Assembly: GCA_934316845.1 (NCBI GenBank) | Contig: CAKRDZ010000002.1 | Location: 1-64,000 of the forward strand | Source of the DNA: an uncultured Eubacterium sp. | GTDB taxonomy: Bacteria > Bacillota > Clostridia > Lachnospirales > Lachnospiraceae | Direction: 5' to 3' | Length of the DNA stretch: 64,000 bases | Shown: positions 35,126 to 44,403 of the stretch, piece by piece | Layout of the letters: every line of letters begins with the position of its first letter | How positions within the stretch are numbered: the stretch's first letter is position 1 | Notes under the pieces: generated by a model | Databases searched by the model: none | What the model was told of the DNA's origin: nothing | What the model saw: only the letters and a program-made list of their open reading frames with translations | Position numbers and translations under genes: made by a program

Positions 35126-36430
35126 CTCTGCGATCCGGCTCACGCCGACATAAATTTCCGAAATTTTATACCAGGTCCGGAACCCGACGATCCCATCCGG
35201 TGTCAATTTAAAAATCTGCTGGAAAGTTTTTACAGCTTCTTCGGTCTCCGGGCCAAAGATCCCATCTTCCGCAATTTTCGGGATAAGCGGGTACGCATCG
35301 GAAATAACATTGAGCTGTGCCTGCATCTGCCGCACCTTGTCACCGGAATCTCCGACACGGAGCGGGGAACCCGGATAGGAAGACGGTATGCCGGAGATCA
35401 CATCGGTCGCATTGATATACATGGAACTTCCGTAATAATTCCGAAGGATCTCAATCGCCGTATAACCACGGTCCCCCAGAGATTTGCTGCCCCACTGGCT
35501 CATCCAGTTCGGACAGGTAACATTTTTTCCATCGCAATACTGCGTCAAAATCGGCTGCAATACACCCGGACGGGAAAGATAGTTGCTAAAGATCTCATCC
35601 ACCACATTCGAAATGCTTTCGAAAACATTGCGGTTTGGAATCCATTTATGATCGTAAGCCGTCGAACTTGTGATCGTAAAGTCATATCCTTTATTGCGAT
35701 ACCATTCCGTAAAAACACGGTTCAACGTAAATGACTGGATTGCCAGAATATTTGCCTGTAATGTTGCTTCCGGCCAGGTCGAATAAATCTCACTGCTCGC
35801 TACGTTTTTAATATAATCGCGGTACGGGACGTAATAGTCTTTCGCAGAGCGGTCACTTGGCGGACCATTGTGGACAACGATGTATTCGGGGATGACAACC
35901 CGGCTCAGTACAATCTCACCGGTCTCTTCAATTGGTTTGATCTCATCTTCTGCAATCTTTGGCGGGTAATCTCCCCAAAGCGTATGATCCGGGATGACAA
36001 AAAGTTCCGTGTCACCGCTGATTGCCGGCGAAGCAGGAAGGAGTGAAGCATTTTGAATGGCCGTTTCGCCGGAAAAAATCTCCGCACCACTGACACGAAA
36101 CGGTTCAAATCCGGGCGCTGTGATTGTAATCGTATATTCTTCATACGGTTTATTGGCACCGGGCTCCATGCTGTAATCTACAGGAGGCGCCGGAAGTGTC
36201 AGTTCCGGAATCTGTCCGATAGAATTTGTCGTCGTCTGTTCAATGATCTGTCCGGGATTACTGTCTCTTGTTATCTGAACCTGCGCACCGTCGATTGGGC
36301 GGTTGTTCACTTCCGAGGTAACATTGACATCCAATAGCCCTTCGGTATCCGAAGAAGTGACCGAAGCAAAAAGCTCCGGACGGGGTGTTGTTGTATTCAA
36401 GGCATTCACCAAAATCGTTTTGTTACTCAT
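35111..36430 (-). CDS. SpoIID-like protein with peptidoglycan-binding domain
   Basis: Protein of 439 residues with three parts. Residues about 30-135 look like a carboxypeptidase-regulatory or transthyretin-like beta domain (LDVNVTSEVNNRPIDGAQV, then TITAPGFEPFRVSG). Residues about 175-330 carry a SpoIID-like core (VPYRDYIKNVASSEIYSTWP followed by EATLQANILAIQSFTLNR). Residues about 350-425 form a PG_binding_1 domain (LRVGDSGDKVRQMQAQLN, FGPETEEAVKTFQ, DGIVGFRTW). No signal peptide or transmembrane helix is seen. SpoIID proteins cut glycan strands, and this fold suggests a spore or wall role. The catalytic Glu candidate is in ASSEIYSTWP. It stands alone between the secreted-protein operon and serS. 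Confidence 0.75.
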   Translation of the reverse strand: MSNKTILVNALNTTTPRPELFASVTSSDTEGLLDVNVTSEVNNRPIDGAQVQITRDSNPGQIIEQTTTNSIGQIPELTLPAPPVDYSMEPGANKPYEEYTITITAPGFEPFRVSGAEIFSGETAIQNASLLPASPAISGDTELFVIPDHTLWGDYPPKIAEDEIKPIEETGEIVLSRVVIPEYIVVHNGPPSDRSAKDYYVPYRDYIKNVASSEIYSTWPEATLQANILAIQSFTLNRVFTEWYRNKGYDFTITSSTAYDHKWIPNRNVFESISNVVDEIFSNYLSRPGVLQPILTQYCDGKNVTCPNWMSQWGSKSLGDRGYTAIEILRNYYGSSMYINATDVISGIPSSYPGSPLRVGDSGDKVRQMQAQLNVISDAYPLIPKIAEDGIFGPETEEAVKTFQQIFKLTPDGIVGFRTWYKISEIYVGVSRIAEGVAR

Positions 36431-36465
36431 ATTTTATGCAATTGTTTGAAATATGTGCTCTCATA

Positions 36466-36500
36466 ACAAAAGCGCAGCCTTTCAGCCGCGCTTTTTGCTT
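36466..36500 (-). terminator. Terminator of the secreted-protein operon
   Basis: On the minus strand AAAAGCGCGGC and GCTGCGCTTTT form a stem with a short loop, ending in TTTTGTTATG. It lies 14 bp after the stop codon of the leucine-rich protein gene. Confidence 0.65.
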
Positions 36501-36513
36501 TCTATTCCGATAA

Positions 36514-37596
36514 TCAACCATGCGTTTCCTGTTCCTGTTCCCATTCCTTTAACTCATCATATGGCATATGCCAGTACTTTTCCGGATCCGCTTTACTTCC
36601 CTTGACAAAAGTATAGCCCTTCTTCGTTTTCACGGTACATTTCTTTTTCTTTTGTTTCACTCCATCGGCATAAATATCCACTTCTTTTCCATGTGATTTA
36701 TACCAGGATTTCTTGAATTTTAGTGTCGTAAAACGGTTGACATTCACCTGTGTCAATTTTTTACATTCGCTCAGATCAAGTGACTTATTTTTTACAAAAT
36801 AATCGATGTCGGTAATCTGATTATTTTTCGGCAGATTCATGTCACATTTCAGAACCGCATCCTGATAACAAAGCCCCGTTCCCTCTGCAATTGCAATATC
36901 GTCACTCGTGGACTTTGTCAGGTCCTCTACCACACAGGCGATCCCGTACCGGATACAAAGTTTGCTAAGTTTTTTGTTGCTGCGAAGATCCAGTGCTTTC
37001 ACCCTTGCATTGCAGACGGTTAATTCTTCCAGATTCTTAAGTTTTTTAACATCTAATTTTTTTAAATTTCTGCATGTTTCAAACGACACACATTTCAACT
37101 TCGTATTCTTTGAAAATGTCACATCGGTAAACTTTGTATCCTTAGAAACCATCAACATTTCCAATTGATCCAAAGGAAGCATGGATGCGTATTCTTTCCA
37201 TGTAAGTGCCGTATTTTCACTAATTTCAACCACTTTGAGCTTCGTATTCTTTTTGAGGGTTCCTGTTATCTTTTTAACACTCAAGATCCTTATACTCGAA
37301 AGATTTGATAACTTTTCAATCCCCGTTATATCCATAGAAGAACATACATTTTCACTTAAATCAAATGACTCAATTTTCAACTCCGTAGCCTTTTGAATTT
37401 CTTCCGGTGAAAGACTTCCGTTTTCATCCAGATCACATCGTTTTATGTATTCACGGAAAACAGGATCCGGGAAATTCTGACTGTCAATCTTCACTTCTGC
37501 TTCCTGCGCTTTGATACGATCTGCATTACCAAGCGGTAAGACCATGGCACAGACCGCACACGCAATACCGAGTATAAGTTTCTTTTTCATACGCAT
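36514..37596 (-). CDS. Secreted leucine-rich-repeat-like protein with EF-hand-like motif
   Basis: Exported protein of 360 residues. A Sec signal peptide is clear (MRMKKKLILGIACAVCAMVLP, split: MRMKKK then LILGIACAVCAMVLP) with cleavage probably after AQA-like RIKAQ near residue 31. Next comes FPDPVFREYI and an EF-hand/dockerin-like loop D55.D57.N59.S61...E66. Residues about 85-240 hold irregular leucine-rich repeats (LKNLEELTVCNARVKALDL type). The C-terminal part is basic. No LPxTG or transmembrane anchor is seen, so it is released or loosely attached. The start could also be Met3 (37590), which has better spacing to AAGGA. Last gene of a three-gene secreted-protein operon; 10 bp behind its neighbour. 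Confidence 0.75.
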   Translation of the reverse strand: MRMKKKLILGIACAVCAMVLPLGNADRIKAQEAEVKIDSQNFPDPVFREYIKRCDLDENGSLSPEEIQKATELKIESFDLSENVCSSMDITGIEKLSNLSSIRILSVKKITGTLKKNTKLKVVEISENTALTWKEYASMLPLDQLEMLMVSKDTKFTDVTFSKNTKLKCVSFETCRNLKKLDVKKLKNLEELTVCNARVKALDLRSNKKLSKLCIRYGIACVVEDLTKSTSDDIAIAEGTGLCYQDAVLKCDMNLPKNNQITDIDYFVKNKSLDLSECKKLTQVNVNRFTTLKFKKSWYKSHGKEVDIYADGVKQKKKKCTVKTKKGYTFVKGSKADPEKYWHMPYDELKEWEQEQETHG

Positions 37597-37606
37597 TTCC
37601 TTCCTG

Positions 37607-38743
37607 TCAATTTTTTACAATGGTTCCCGACGCCTCAAAAAACAGTTCCAGGTAATTGTACAACGCCTTTGCCTCTGAAGAATTTGTCCAATATCCATCT
37701 GTGGAAACGTCACGGATTCCGCTTTCTGATATTTTGAGTATGCGGATTGTGTCTGCTTTCTCATCAAAATAGTTTACTACGATTGACATATCGCCAACAC
37801 CATGTTGCTGCGCCCTGGCAAAATCAAACTGATACTTTGCAGCATTCATCTTCTTTTGCAGCGTTTCCAATACCTTTTTATCTGTGATATGAGCTGTCTT
37901 ATAAGCAGGGCCGGTCTGGTTTTCCAGTCCCGTAACCGGCTGTGTCATCGTCACAGACGCAGTTTTCTTCTCATTGTCTTTTAATGTCTTCGGAATTACC
38001 GCCACCGGAATTTTATAGTTCTTTCCTTTTGCTTTAATCTTCACCGTATAAGTACCCGTTTTTTTTACTTGAAATGTAGTATTTTTTACGGTAATTCCCT
38101 TGCCGCTCAATTTCACCTTTTTTGCCCGGAAAGCCTCTACATAAAACTTCTCTGCTTCCCAAGAAATTCCTTTGATTTTCCGGACAAAATCTTTTAATTT
38201 GTATTTTTTATTCTGTTCAATTTTAATGCAGGAATAGACGTTATCCGCTTTTATTGTGGCAGACACATTTTTCCAAAATATGTTGGACACAAAGGACGCT
38301 AAATTATAATATTTGGTGCTGATTTCTTTCGATCCTTTTTTGATCTGCACCTTCATCTGCGTATCTGTGCTTTCTACGGTATAACTCGTCTTATCGGATA
38401 ACGTAAATACGATCGGCTCCGGGATTCCTACTACAAGTTCTTCCGGCTTTGCCAGATCATTGGCATAACGTCCCGTCAGCTCTGTTGTCTCCTGTATCGA
38501 AAGCTCTGCGAAAAGCTCACACAGTTTCTGAATACATTTGTCATCGGTTGTTTTTTTGCTGTTAAAAGAAACTGTCTTCACTTTCTTTGCAAACTTCTCT
38601 GTAAAAACCTTGTTATTGTATGTAATCTTACTCTCCTGCTTTTTTGCTGCCTTCGTATCCACTGTAGTCCCCGACACCCCTGTCGCGGCAAGCACAGCCG
38701 CCAGCGTTCCTAATGCTGCGATTCTTTTAACATCCTTTCTCAT
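37607..38743 (-). CDS. Exported protein with Ig-like segment, unknown function
   Basis: Exported protein of 378 residues that I do not recognise. An N-terminal signal peptide of about 30 residues (KRIAALGTLAAVLAATGVSG) is followed by a Lys- and Thr-rich chain. Residues about 215-255 (KGITVKNTTFQVKKTGTYTV) look like a bacterial Ig-like beta-sandwich strand pattern. The C-terminal 110 residues include INYFDEKADTIRILKISESG-like sequence with alternating strands. Only one Cys pair region is visible. It is the middle gene of the lipoprotein-exported-leucine-rich operon, with 38 and 10 bp to its neighbours, and so is expected to share their LytTR-type control. Confidence 0.7.
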   Translation of the reverse strand: MRKDVKRIAALGTLAAVLAATGVSGTTVDTKAAKKQESKITYNNKVFTEKFAKKVKTVSFNSKKTTDDKCIQKLCELFAELSIQETTELTGRYANDLAKPEELVVGIPEPIVFTLSDKTSYTVESTDTQMKVQIKKGSKEISTKYYNLASFVSNIFWKNVSATIKADNVYSCIKIEQNKKYKLKDFVRKIKGISWEAEKFYVEAFRAKKVKLSGKGITVKNTTFQVKKTGTYTVKIKAKGKNYKIPVAVIPKTLKDNEKKTASVTMTQPVTGLENQTGPAYKTAHITDKKVLETLQKKMNAAKYQFDFARAQQHGVGDMSIVVNYFDEKADTIRILKISESGIRDVSTDGYWTNSSEAKALYNYLELFFEASGTIVKN

Positions 38744-38781
38744 AATAAATACCTCCTTATTGCTTTCTATGGTAACCTATT

Positions 38782-39768
38782 TTAATTATAGTGAACCCAT
38801 TCATACTGTTTTTCTTCTTTCATCTGAAAGCAGTAAAACTCGGAATCATGACCTGCCGGTTTCATAAAATTCTGTACATATCCTGACTCCATTTTATCCT
38901 TTGACAGCAGACATTTCCAGCTTTTATCCGTTAGTTTTCCGCCATAAATCCCACTGCCTGTCAATACATAACCATACTCATCTTTTACAATGATCGGATC
39001 GGACGCCGAAAGCGTTCCTTCACATTGTATCGAACAAGACGCGAGATCTTCTCCCCATTTTTTTCCAATAATTAAATTTTGCGCGGTATCTGGGCGGTAA
39101 AAAATGCCCTTGTCATCCATCGGACAAGTACTGGTAGAGACGACTTGCGGATCGCCCACGATCTTCTCTTCCAAAACATCAAACAAAATTCCGTGTATTC
39201 CACCATTTGTCGTACTTTGGTCACCGATATACTGGATGATGATCTGGTTATCATTTACCATGGATATCCCAATCGGCATCTCGCCATCCGTCACCTTTTT
39301 GATCACATTGATGTTAATTTCTTCCACTTTTCCATCTTCATAAAGGCGTACCACTTTTTGATCTGTGCATTCTCCGTTTCCGATCAACGCATAAAATCTG
39401 CCTTTACTGTCCATCGCGATACCGATCATGCCATAGGTATGATTTTTTCCAAAATAATCATTCCACGCCGGTTTTTCCGAGTCCCATGTGCCGTCCTCTT
39501 TCAGATAACTTACCTCATAATAAACACGCTGTTCCTTTTTATCATCCAGCATATTTACCATAACGGGCATATCCTCTGTATTGATCACAAAAGACGCCGT
39601 TGTATCCGCTGCATTCAACGCTTCCGGCCCTGGGATGATCTCACTGGTAAACGGCGTGTCCTCTGTCGTTTTTATCTGAGACTGTGTTTTATTTTCTTCC
39701 TGCTTTGCACAGCTGCATAAAAGCAGCGACAGACAAAACAGTACTACGCATAAACCTTTCTTCCCCAT
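38782..39768 (-). CDS. Lipoprotein of the LytTR-controlled operon
   Basis: Lipoprotein of 328 residues. The signal peptide ends in the lipobox LLCSC with the lipidated Cys at residue 20, then a Gln/Glu/Lys/Thr linker. The rest has repeated beta-strand units with phrases such as GIAMDSKGRFYALIGNG and QIIIQYIGDQ, suggesting a small beta-propeller. It resembles the lipoprotein encoded at 45146-46312: both have 'DGTW/KGNW..E' followed by 'DSKGRFYA/GDNGNLYA' and both end in a Y..VHY motif. The start at 39768 has AGGAGG upstream; nine extra codons in frame are rejected. First gene of its operon, behind the LytTR-type promoter at 39822-39905. Confidence 0.75.
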   Translation of the reverse strand: MGKKGLCVVLFCLSLLLCSCAKQEENKTQSQIKTTEDTPFTSEIIPGPEALNAADTTASFVINTEDMPVMVNMLDDKKEQRVYYEVSYLKEDGTWDSEKPAWNDYFGKNHTYGMIGIAMDSKGRFYALIGNGECTDQKVVRLYEDGKVEEININVIKKVTDGEMPIGISMVNDNQIIIQYIGDQSTTNGGIHGILFDVLEEKIVGDPQVVSTSTCPMDDKGIFYRPDTAQNLIIGKKWGEDLASCSIQCEGTLSASDPIIVKDEYGYVLTGSGIYGGKLTDKSWKCLLSKDKMESGYVQNFMKPAGHDSEFYCFQMKEEKQYEWVHYN

Positions 39769-39821
39769 AAATTTTACCTCCTCGTAACGCATCACCTTAT
39801 CCGTAGTTTTATTATGTGCTC

Positions 39822-39905
39822 ATTATAGCATAGTTTTTCTTCTAATGCTATCCCTTTTGACAAACCGAGTGATTTTTGTGACGAGTGGTGCTATTTTGTG
39901 ACAAG
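39822..39905 (-). promoter_or_regulatory. Promoter with three LytTR-type direct repeats
   Basis: Minus strand: CTTGTCACA starting at 39905, CTCGTCACA at 39885 and TTTGTCAAA at 39864, spaced 20 and 21 bp. The last repeat ends 28 nt before a perfect TATAAT (39827-39822). The -35 position (TAGCAT at 17-nt spacing) is poor, so the promoter should need an activator. The repeats begin just after the ABC transporter stop codon. Confidence 0.7.
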
Positions 39906-39912
39906 TGGTATT

Positions 39913-41739
39913 TTACCGGTAATACTGCGCCTGTGCTTCCCACATCTGCTCATAAAGATTTCCCTTTTCCTGCAGCAGAGTCTCATGGGTGCCATCCTGG
40001 ACAATGTGTCCCTCATTAAATACAAGAATGCGGCTGCAAAAACGGCAGCTTGACATGCGGTGCGAGATAAATACCGCGGTTTTATTCTGCACCATTTCAT
40101 GAAACCGTTTATACGTCTCATATTCGCTGACCGGATCCAGCGCTGCGGTCGGCTCATCCAGGATAACAACCGGGGCATCTTTATACAACGCCCTTGCCAA
40201 TGCGATCTTCTGCGCCTCACCGCCCGATATCTCAACACCATTTTCCTGAATTTGGTAAATATTAGTTTCCATTCCCTGCTCCATGCCTTCCAACCGTTCC
40301 CCAAAGCCTGCCTCCTGAAGGCATCGTTCGACTTTCTTTCCATCGTATTGCAGCGCGCCTGCTACATTTTGTGCAAGCGAAAATGAAAACAATTTGTAAT
40401 CCTGAAATACGACGGAAAAAAGTTTCAGATATTCTTCGTAATCATAAAACCGGATATTAATTCCATTTAACAGGATCTCGCCTTCCGTCGGATCGTACAG
40501 ACGGCAGAGAAGTTTTATAAAGGTACTCTTTCCTGCACCATTTGGTCCTACCACTGCCATTTTTTCCCCAATTTCAAATTTCATGGAAACATGGTCGAGA
40601 ACCATTTTTTCTGAACCGGGATAATGAAAAGAGACATCGCGGAATTCCAGTTGAAACCGGTTATCATCGCGCTTTTCGATTGGCAGCGTCCCCTCGTATT
40701 TTTTATTTTCAAGCTCCAGAAAATCATAATAATGTGCCATATAATCTGCTCTGATCTTTAACGAAATTCCTTCGTCCATAATGCTGTTCAGACCGGATAA
40801 CAGTTTCAGGATCGCGGTACAGTAACATACAACATTTCCGATGCTGATCAGTTTTAAAATCCCTTTGGCTCCCACATAGACATAACAACTGAGAGATGCC
40901 AGAAATCCCGCTGCACTCTGCCCTGCCTGAAAGACCGCATAATATTTTAACTTCCACTTTGCACGTTCTTCCAGTTCATCCGCCTGGCTTTTCATGGTTT
41001 TTACAATCTTATCCTGCATATGATACATACGGATATCTTTTCCATATTCATACTTATGTAAATAGTCCATGAAATAACTAAATGCCCGGTTAAAACCAAG
41101 AGTCTTTTCCACCAGTTTCTTCTCTTTTTCCTCATTGGCCTTCGTTACCCGGTATCGGATCCATACACTTACCGCTAATATCAAGGCAAGGATCACACCG
41201 CAGTACCACTGATTCAAAAAAGATTCATGGCCGGCTGTCCCTTTCCCCACCGGGATAAACAGCGGGATTACAAGGGCAACCGATCCTGCTATCGTTAAAG
41301 CAGCCTCCAGTACCGATGCCAGTTTTTCACAAAGCATATAAATTCCGCCCCCGATCGAATACGATTCCCTTGCTTTATGAACCATATCCAGGGTTTCCTT
41401 TTTTTCAAGGATCTCATAGTCCAGTTCATAACACTTTGCACTGATACTTGCATCCACGCGTGAATCCATTTCCTGCTCTTTCACGCGGAGTATACTTTCC
41501 AATCCCCACCGCAGAAGAATGAGGGCAGCACTGCTGCATGTCATCACAACGACTACTTTCATAATGATTTCCGGTCTTTGCTTTTCCACGACCATATCCA
41601 GTATTTTACTCCCTAAAATAAGTGTTACAAACGTCTGTGCCATTGCCAACGTCTTACATACCACCTGCATCGGAAGAAAAACCGGATCCATTTTATGCAG
41701 CAGACAAAGCGATTTCCAGATTGTATTCTTTTTCAGCAT
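39913..41739 (-). CDS. ABC exporter subunit (permease-ATPase), second of a pair
   Basis: Half-transporter of 608 residues with an N-terminal six-helix ABC-exporter membrane domain (about 20-310) and a C-terminal ATPase. The ATPase has Walker A VVGPNGAGKSTF, signature EISGGEAQKIALARAL, Walker B VVILDEPTAALDP with the catalytic Glu, and the H-loop FISHR, so it should be active. There is no C39 peptidase domain. It overlaps the preceding ABC gene by 7 bp (start 41739, GGAGGAAGTGGGGA upstream), so the two products probably form a heterodimer. The nearby kinase, regulator and lipoproteins suggest export of a peptide or envelope component; the substrate is not known. Confidence 0.88.
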   Translation of the reverse strand: MLKKNTIWKSLCLLHKMDPVFLPMQVVCKTLAMAQTFVTLILGSKILDMVVEKQRPEIIMKVVVVMTCSSAALILLRWGLESILRVKEQEMDSRVDASISAKCYELDYEILEKKETLDMVHKARESYSIGGGIYMLCEKLASVLEAALTIAGSVALVIPLFIPVGKGTAGHESFLNQWYCGVILALILAVSVWIRYRVTKANEEKEKKLVEKTLGFNRAFSYFMDYLHKYEYGKDIRMYHMQDKIVKTMKSQADELEERAKWKLKYYAVFQAGQSAAGFLASLSCYVYVGAKGILKLISIGNVVCYCTAILKLLSGLNSIMDEGISLKIRADYMAHYYDFLELENKKYEGTLPIEKRDDNRFQLEFRDVSFHYPGSEKMVLDHVSMKFEIGEKMAVVGPNGAGKSTFIKLLCRLYDPTEGEILLNGINIRFYDYEEYLKLFSVVFQDYKLFSFSLAQNVAGALQYDGKKVERCLQEAGFGERLEGMEQGMETNIYQIQENGVEISGGEAQKIALARALYKDAPVVILDEPTAALDPVSEYETYKRFHEMVQNKTAVFISHRMSSCRFCSRILVFNEGHIVQDGTHETLLQEKGNLYEQMWEAQAQYYR

Positions 41740-43547
41740 TCCCCACTTCCTCCTTCCTGTTTCCGGTAATACCGGCTTTGAATTTCAAACAGCTCCCTGT
41801 ATTTTCCATTTATTTCCATTAACTCCTCGTGGCTTCCCTCTTCTGTGATTCGTCCCTCTTCCAGAAAAAGGATCCGCTCACAAAATTTTGTACTCGCCAG
41901 ACGGTGCGAGATAAATACGGCGGTTTTGTTTTCGGAAATCTCATTGTACTGTTCGTACATCCGGCTTTCTGCGATGGGATCCAGCGCGGATGTCGGCTCA
42001 TCCAGCAATAACAGTCCGCCCCGTTTGTACATCGCCCTTGCCAGCAATAATTTCTGCATTTCGCCCCCGGATAACAGGACACCATTTTCATCAAACACCT
42101 GGGAAATATAGGTTTTTTCTTTCTGTGGCAATTGTTCTATTTTTTCTCTGAGTCCCGCCTTCTGAAGGCAGTTCCACAACCTGGCCGGGTTGTATTTTTC
42201 TTCTTCCGAAGTGCAGACATTACTGGTTATCGTAAAGGGAAACAGCCGCACATCCTGAAAGATCGCACAAACCCGTTTTTTGTATTCCTCCGGATCAAGT
42301 TTCCGGATGTCTCTTCCATTCACAAGGATTCTTCCACGGGCAGGATGGTACAGGCCACACAGCAGTTTTACCAGTGTCGTCTTTCCCGCCCCATTATTTC
42401 CTACGACCGCGACTTTTTCCCCCGCATGGATCGTCAGATCCAGATCCCGGATGCTGTCAGTTTCCGCCCCTTCGTATCGGAAACTGACATGTTCAAATAC
42501 GATTTCCAATGGTTCTTCCCTGCTCTCTGAAAGCACGGTTTCTCCCTGCTTTTCCTCCTTATAGTCCATCACTTCGCGATAATGATCGTGCTCTCTGCTT
42601 GCTTTCTGAATGGCAAAAACATTTTCCGACACCCCATAAAACCAATCCGAAAATTCCGCAATGATTCCCAGATACAATGTAAATACTGCCGGCGACACCG
42701 CCCCGGCCGCCACCTGTGAGATCAGGATGGAATACGCAATGATATCCCGCAAAACGATACAGCACTGATCGCCAATTGTAGGAAAATACCAGCGAAGCTG
42801 ATTTTTCTGATTGACTTTCTTTTCACGGCGGATCAAGGCATCAAACATCTCACAGAACCACGGACTTAAATGATACAGGCGAATGTCTTTTCCCGTACTT
42901 TGCTCTACCGCTGCATTTCGAATATACCGCATCTGGCGGTTTACCTCAGACCGCTCATTCCACGTCGCATCCCCATACTGAATGGCATGATTTCGCAGCA
43001 CAATGTCCAAAATGCACATAACGAGCATCACACAGATAATACGCACATCCAGCACAAAAACCGCCGTCCCGTAAACTAAAAGCCCGGCCGTCTTCACGAT
43101 CAATTCCGGGGTTTTATGCATCAGTTGTTCGGCTCCGCAATTATCTCCCGCCAGACTATATGCTGCCTCCTGCATCTTCTTCTGTCCTTGCTGCGTCTCT
43201 ACTTTGTCATAACGGATTGTCAGTCCTTTGCAAACCAGCTGCGGCATAAAAATCCGCATCCGAACAAGAACTTCGGAAAATGACAGTCTTCCCTGAAGGA
43301 TCTGATCTAATATTTCAAGCAGTCCCACCAGGAAAAGCACACCAAACATTTTTGCGATATACCCGCAAATACTTCCTTCCGTAATGGCAGCAATGGCAAG
43401 AGAGGGAATTGCCATGACCAAAAACGGTTTTCCCACACTTACTATAATAGAAAGCGGTATCTGCCACCTTGTGGCCGGATACTCTTTCCATAGCACCTTC
43501 ATACTCTGATACACATTTTCTACTGCTGTCGTACGTTTATTTTTCAA
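41733..43547 (-). CDS. ABC exporter subunit (permease-ATPase), first of a pair
   Basis: Half-transporter of 604 residues with the ABC-exporter membrane domain (about 25-310) and a complete ATPase: Walker A VVGNNGAGKTTLVK, signature LLSGGEMQKLLLARAM, Walker B LLLLDEPTSALDP and H-loop FISHR. No peptidase domain. The start is taken as TTG at 43547, because AAAGGGG stands 8 nt upstream and no in-frame ATG has a site; the frame remains open to 43595 across the promoter. It begins the two-gene exporter unit behind the LytTR-type promoter at 43584-43647. ABC pairs of this shape occur in lantibiotic and peptide export loci, but no modification enzyme is present here. Confidence 0.85.
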   Translation of the reverse strand: MKNKRTTAVENVYQSMKVLWKEYPATRWQIPLSIIVSVGKPFLVMAIPSLAIAAITEGSICGYIAKMFGVLFLVGLLEILDQILQGRLSFSEVLVRMRIFMPQLVCKGLTIRYDKVETQQGQKKMQEAAYSLAGDNCGAEQLMHKTPELIVKTAGLLVYGTAVFVLDVRIICVMLVMCILDIVLRNHAIQYGDATWNERSEVNRQMRYIRNAAVEQSTGKDIRLYHLSPWFCEMFDALIRREKKVNQKNQLRWYFPTIGDQCCIVLRDIIAYSILISQVAAGAVSPAVFTLYLGIIAEFSDWFYGVSENVFAIQKASREHDHYREVMDYKEEKQGETVLSESREEPLEIVFEHVSFRYEGAETDSIRDLDLTIHAGEKVAVVGNNGAGKTTLVKLLCGLYHPARGRILVNGRDIRKLDPEEYKKRVCAIFQDVRLFPFTITSNVCTSEEEKYNPARLWNCLQKAGLREKIEQLPQKEKTYISQVFDENGVLLSGGEMQKLLLARAMYKRGGLLLLDEPTSALDPIAESRMYEQYNEISENKTAVFISHRLASTKFCERILFLEEGRITEEGSHEELMEINGKYRELFEIQSRYYRKQEGGSGEC

Positions 43548-43583
43548 CTTGTCATCCCCTTTTCTTCCAATTTTCACCCTGCT

Positions 43584-43647
43584 ATCGTAACACATTCCCG
43601 TCCCACAAATGAAAAAAGTGCACGAATGGTCATTATCCGTGCACGAA
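43584..43647 (-). promoter_or_regulatory. Promoter with two LytTR-type direct repeats
   Basis: The 9-mer TTCGTGCAC occurs twice on the minus strand, starting at 43647 and 43626, exactly 21 bp apart. The second copy ends 28 nt before the -10 box TACGAT (43589-43584). No -35 box is present at the right distance (TCATTT). The spacing to -10 is identical to that at 39822-39905. Confidence 0.7.
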
Positions 43648-43670
43648 CTGCATTTTCTTACTCTCTTTCT

Positions 43671-44390
43671 TTACAACGGAAACATCACTTCTGTTGCAAA
43701 CACTCCCGGCTCATTTTTTCGATTTACATAGCCGTCATATTTTTCCGCAATACGGTCTATCCTGCGTAACCCAAAGCCATGTTCTCCCTGCTTTTGAGTT
43801 ACAAATTCTGCCAAATATTTTCGTCTTTTCTCACATGTTGCATTGGAGACGGAAATGTACAGCTGCTTTTTAAAAATGCCGATATATATGCGCATAAAAC
43901 GCCCGCTTTCTTTCACTTTCACACAGGATTCGATCGCATTGTCCAAAAGATTTCCTAATACCGCACACAGATCCACATCGGAAACGGTAAGCGCCGCAGG
44001 AATCTTCGCCGTACAGTCCACTTGTATGTCCTGTTTTTCCGCCATTGAAATCTTACTGCTGAGGATCGCATCCGCACATACATTTCCGGTCCGGACTGCC
44101 ATATCGATCCCATCCAGGTCTTCTTCAAGATGATCCAGATAATCTACCATCTCTTCTGCCTGATCCATCGACATATAGGCCTTCATCATCTGCATATGAT
44201 TGTGATAATCATGCCGCCATCCGCGCATTGTCTCATAAATATTCTGAACCTCTTCCCGCTGTTTTTTCAATACCTCATCCTGATATTCTCCGATTTTTTT
44301 CAACTGGCGATGCCGCATCCACAAAACAGTAACGCCCCAGGTCACAAACATCGCAGCAAGGATACAGAAAACTGCCAGTTCCACTCTCAT
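43671..44390 (-). CDS. GHKL-domain sensor histidine kinase, single-helix
   Basis: Sensor kinase of 239 residues, much shorter than AgrC-type kinases. One transmembrane helix (about 4-24) is followed by a short coiled coil, the phospho-acceptor region WRHDYHNHM with His60, the N box LGNLLDNAIES near residue 148 and the G box HGFGLRRIDRIA. With only one helix and almost no extracellular part it cannot bind a ligand by itself and probably senses through a partner, perhaps the exporter or the lipoproteins. It is 13 bp downstream of its response regulator gene. Start at 44390 has GAGGAGGAGTACG. Confidence 0.88.
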   Translation of the reverse strand: MRVELAVFCILAAMFVTWGVTVLWMRHRQLKKIGEYQDEVLKKQREEVQNIYETMRGWRHDYHNHMQMMKAYMSMDQAEEMVDYLDHLEEDLDGIDMAVRTGNVCADAILSSKISMAEKQDIQVDCTAKIPAALTVSDVDLCAVLGNLLDNAIESCVKVKESGRFMRIYIGIFKKQLYISVSNATCEKRRKYLAEFVTQKQGEHGFGLRRIDRIAEKYDGYVNRKNEPGVFATEVMFPL

Positions 44391-44403
44391 CGTACTCCTC
44401 CTC

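Noticed and set aside
39769..43670. Small peptide precursor (AgrD- or bacteriocin-like) in the gaps of the ABC/two-component locus
   Set aside because: Both gaps are under 150 bp and filled by the promoters with direct repeats; I saw no short frame with a ribosome binding site and leader-like sequence.
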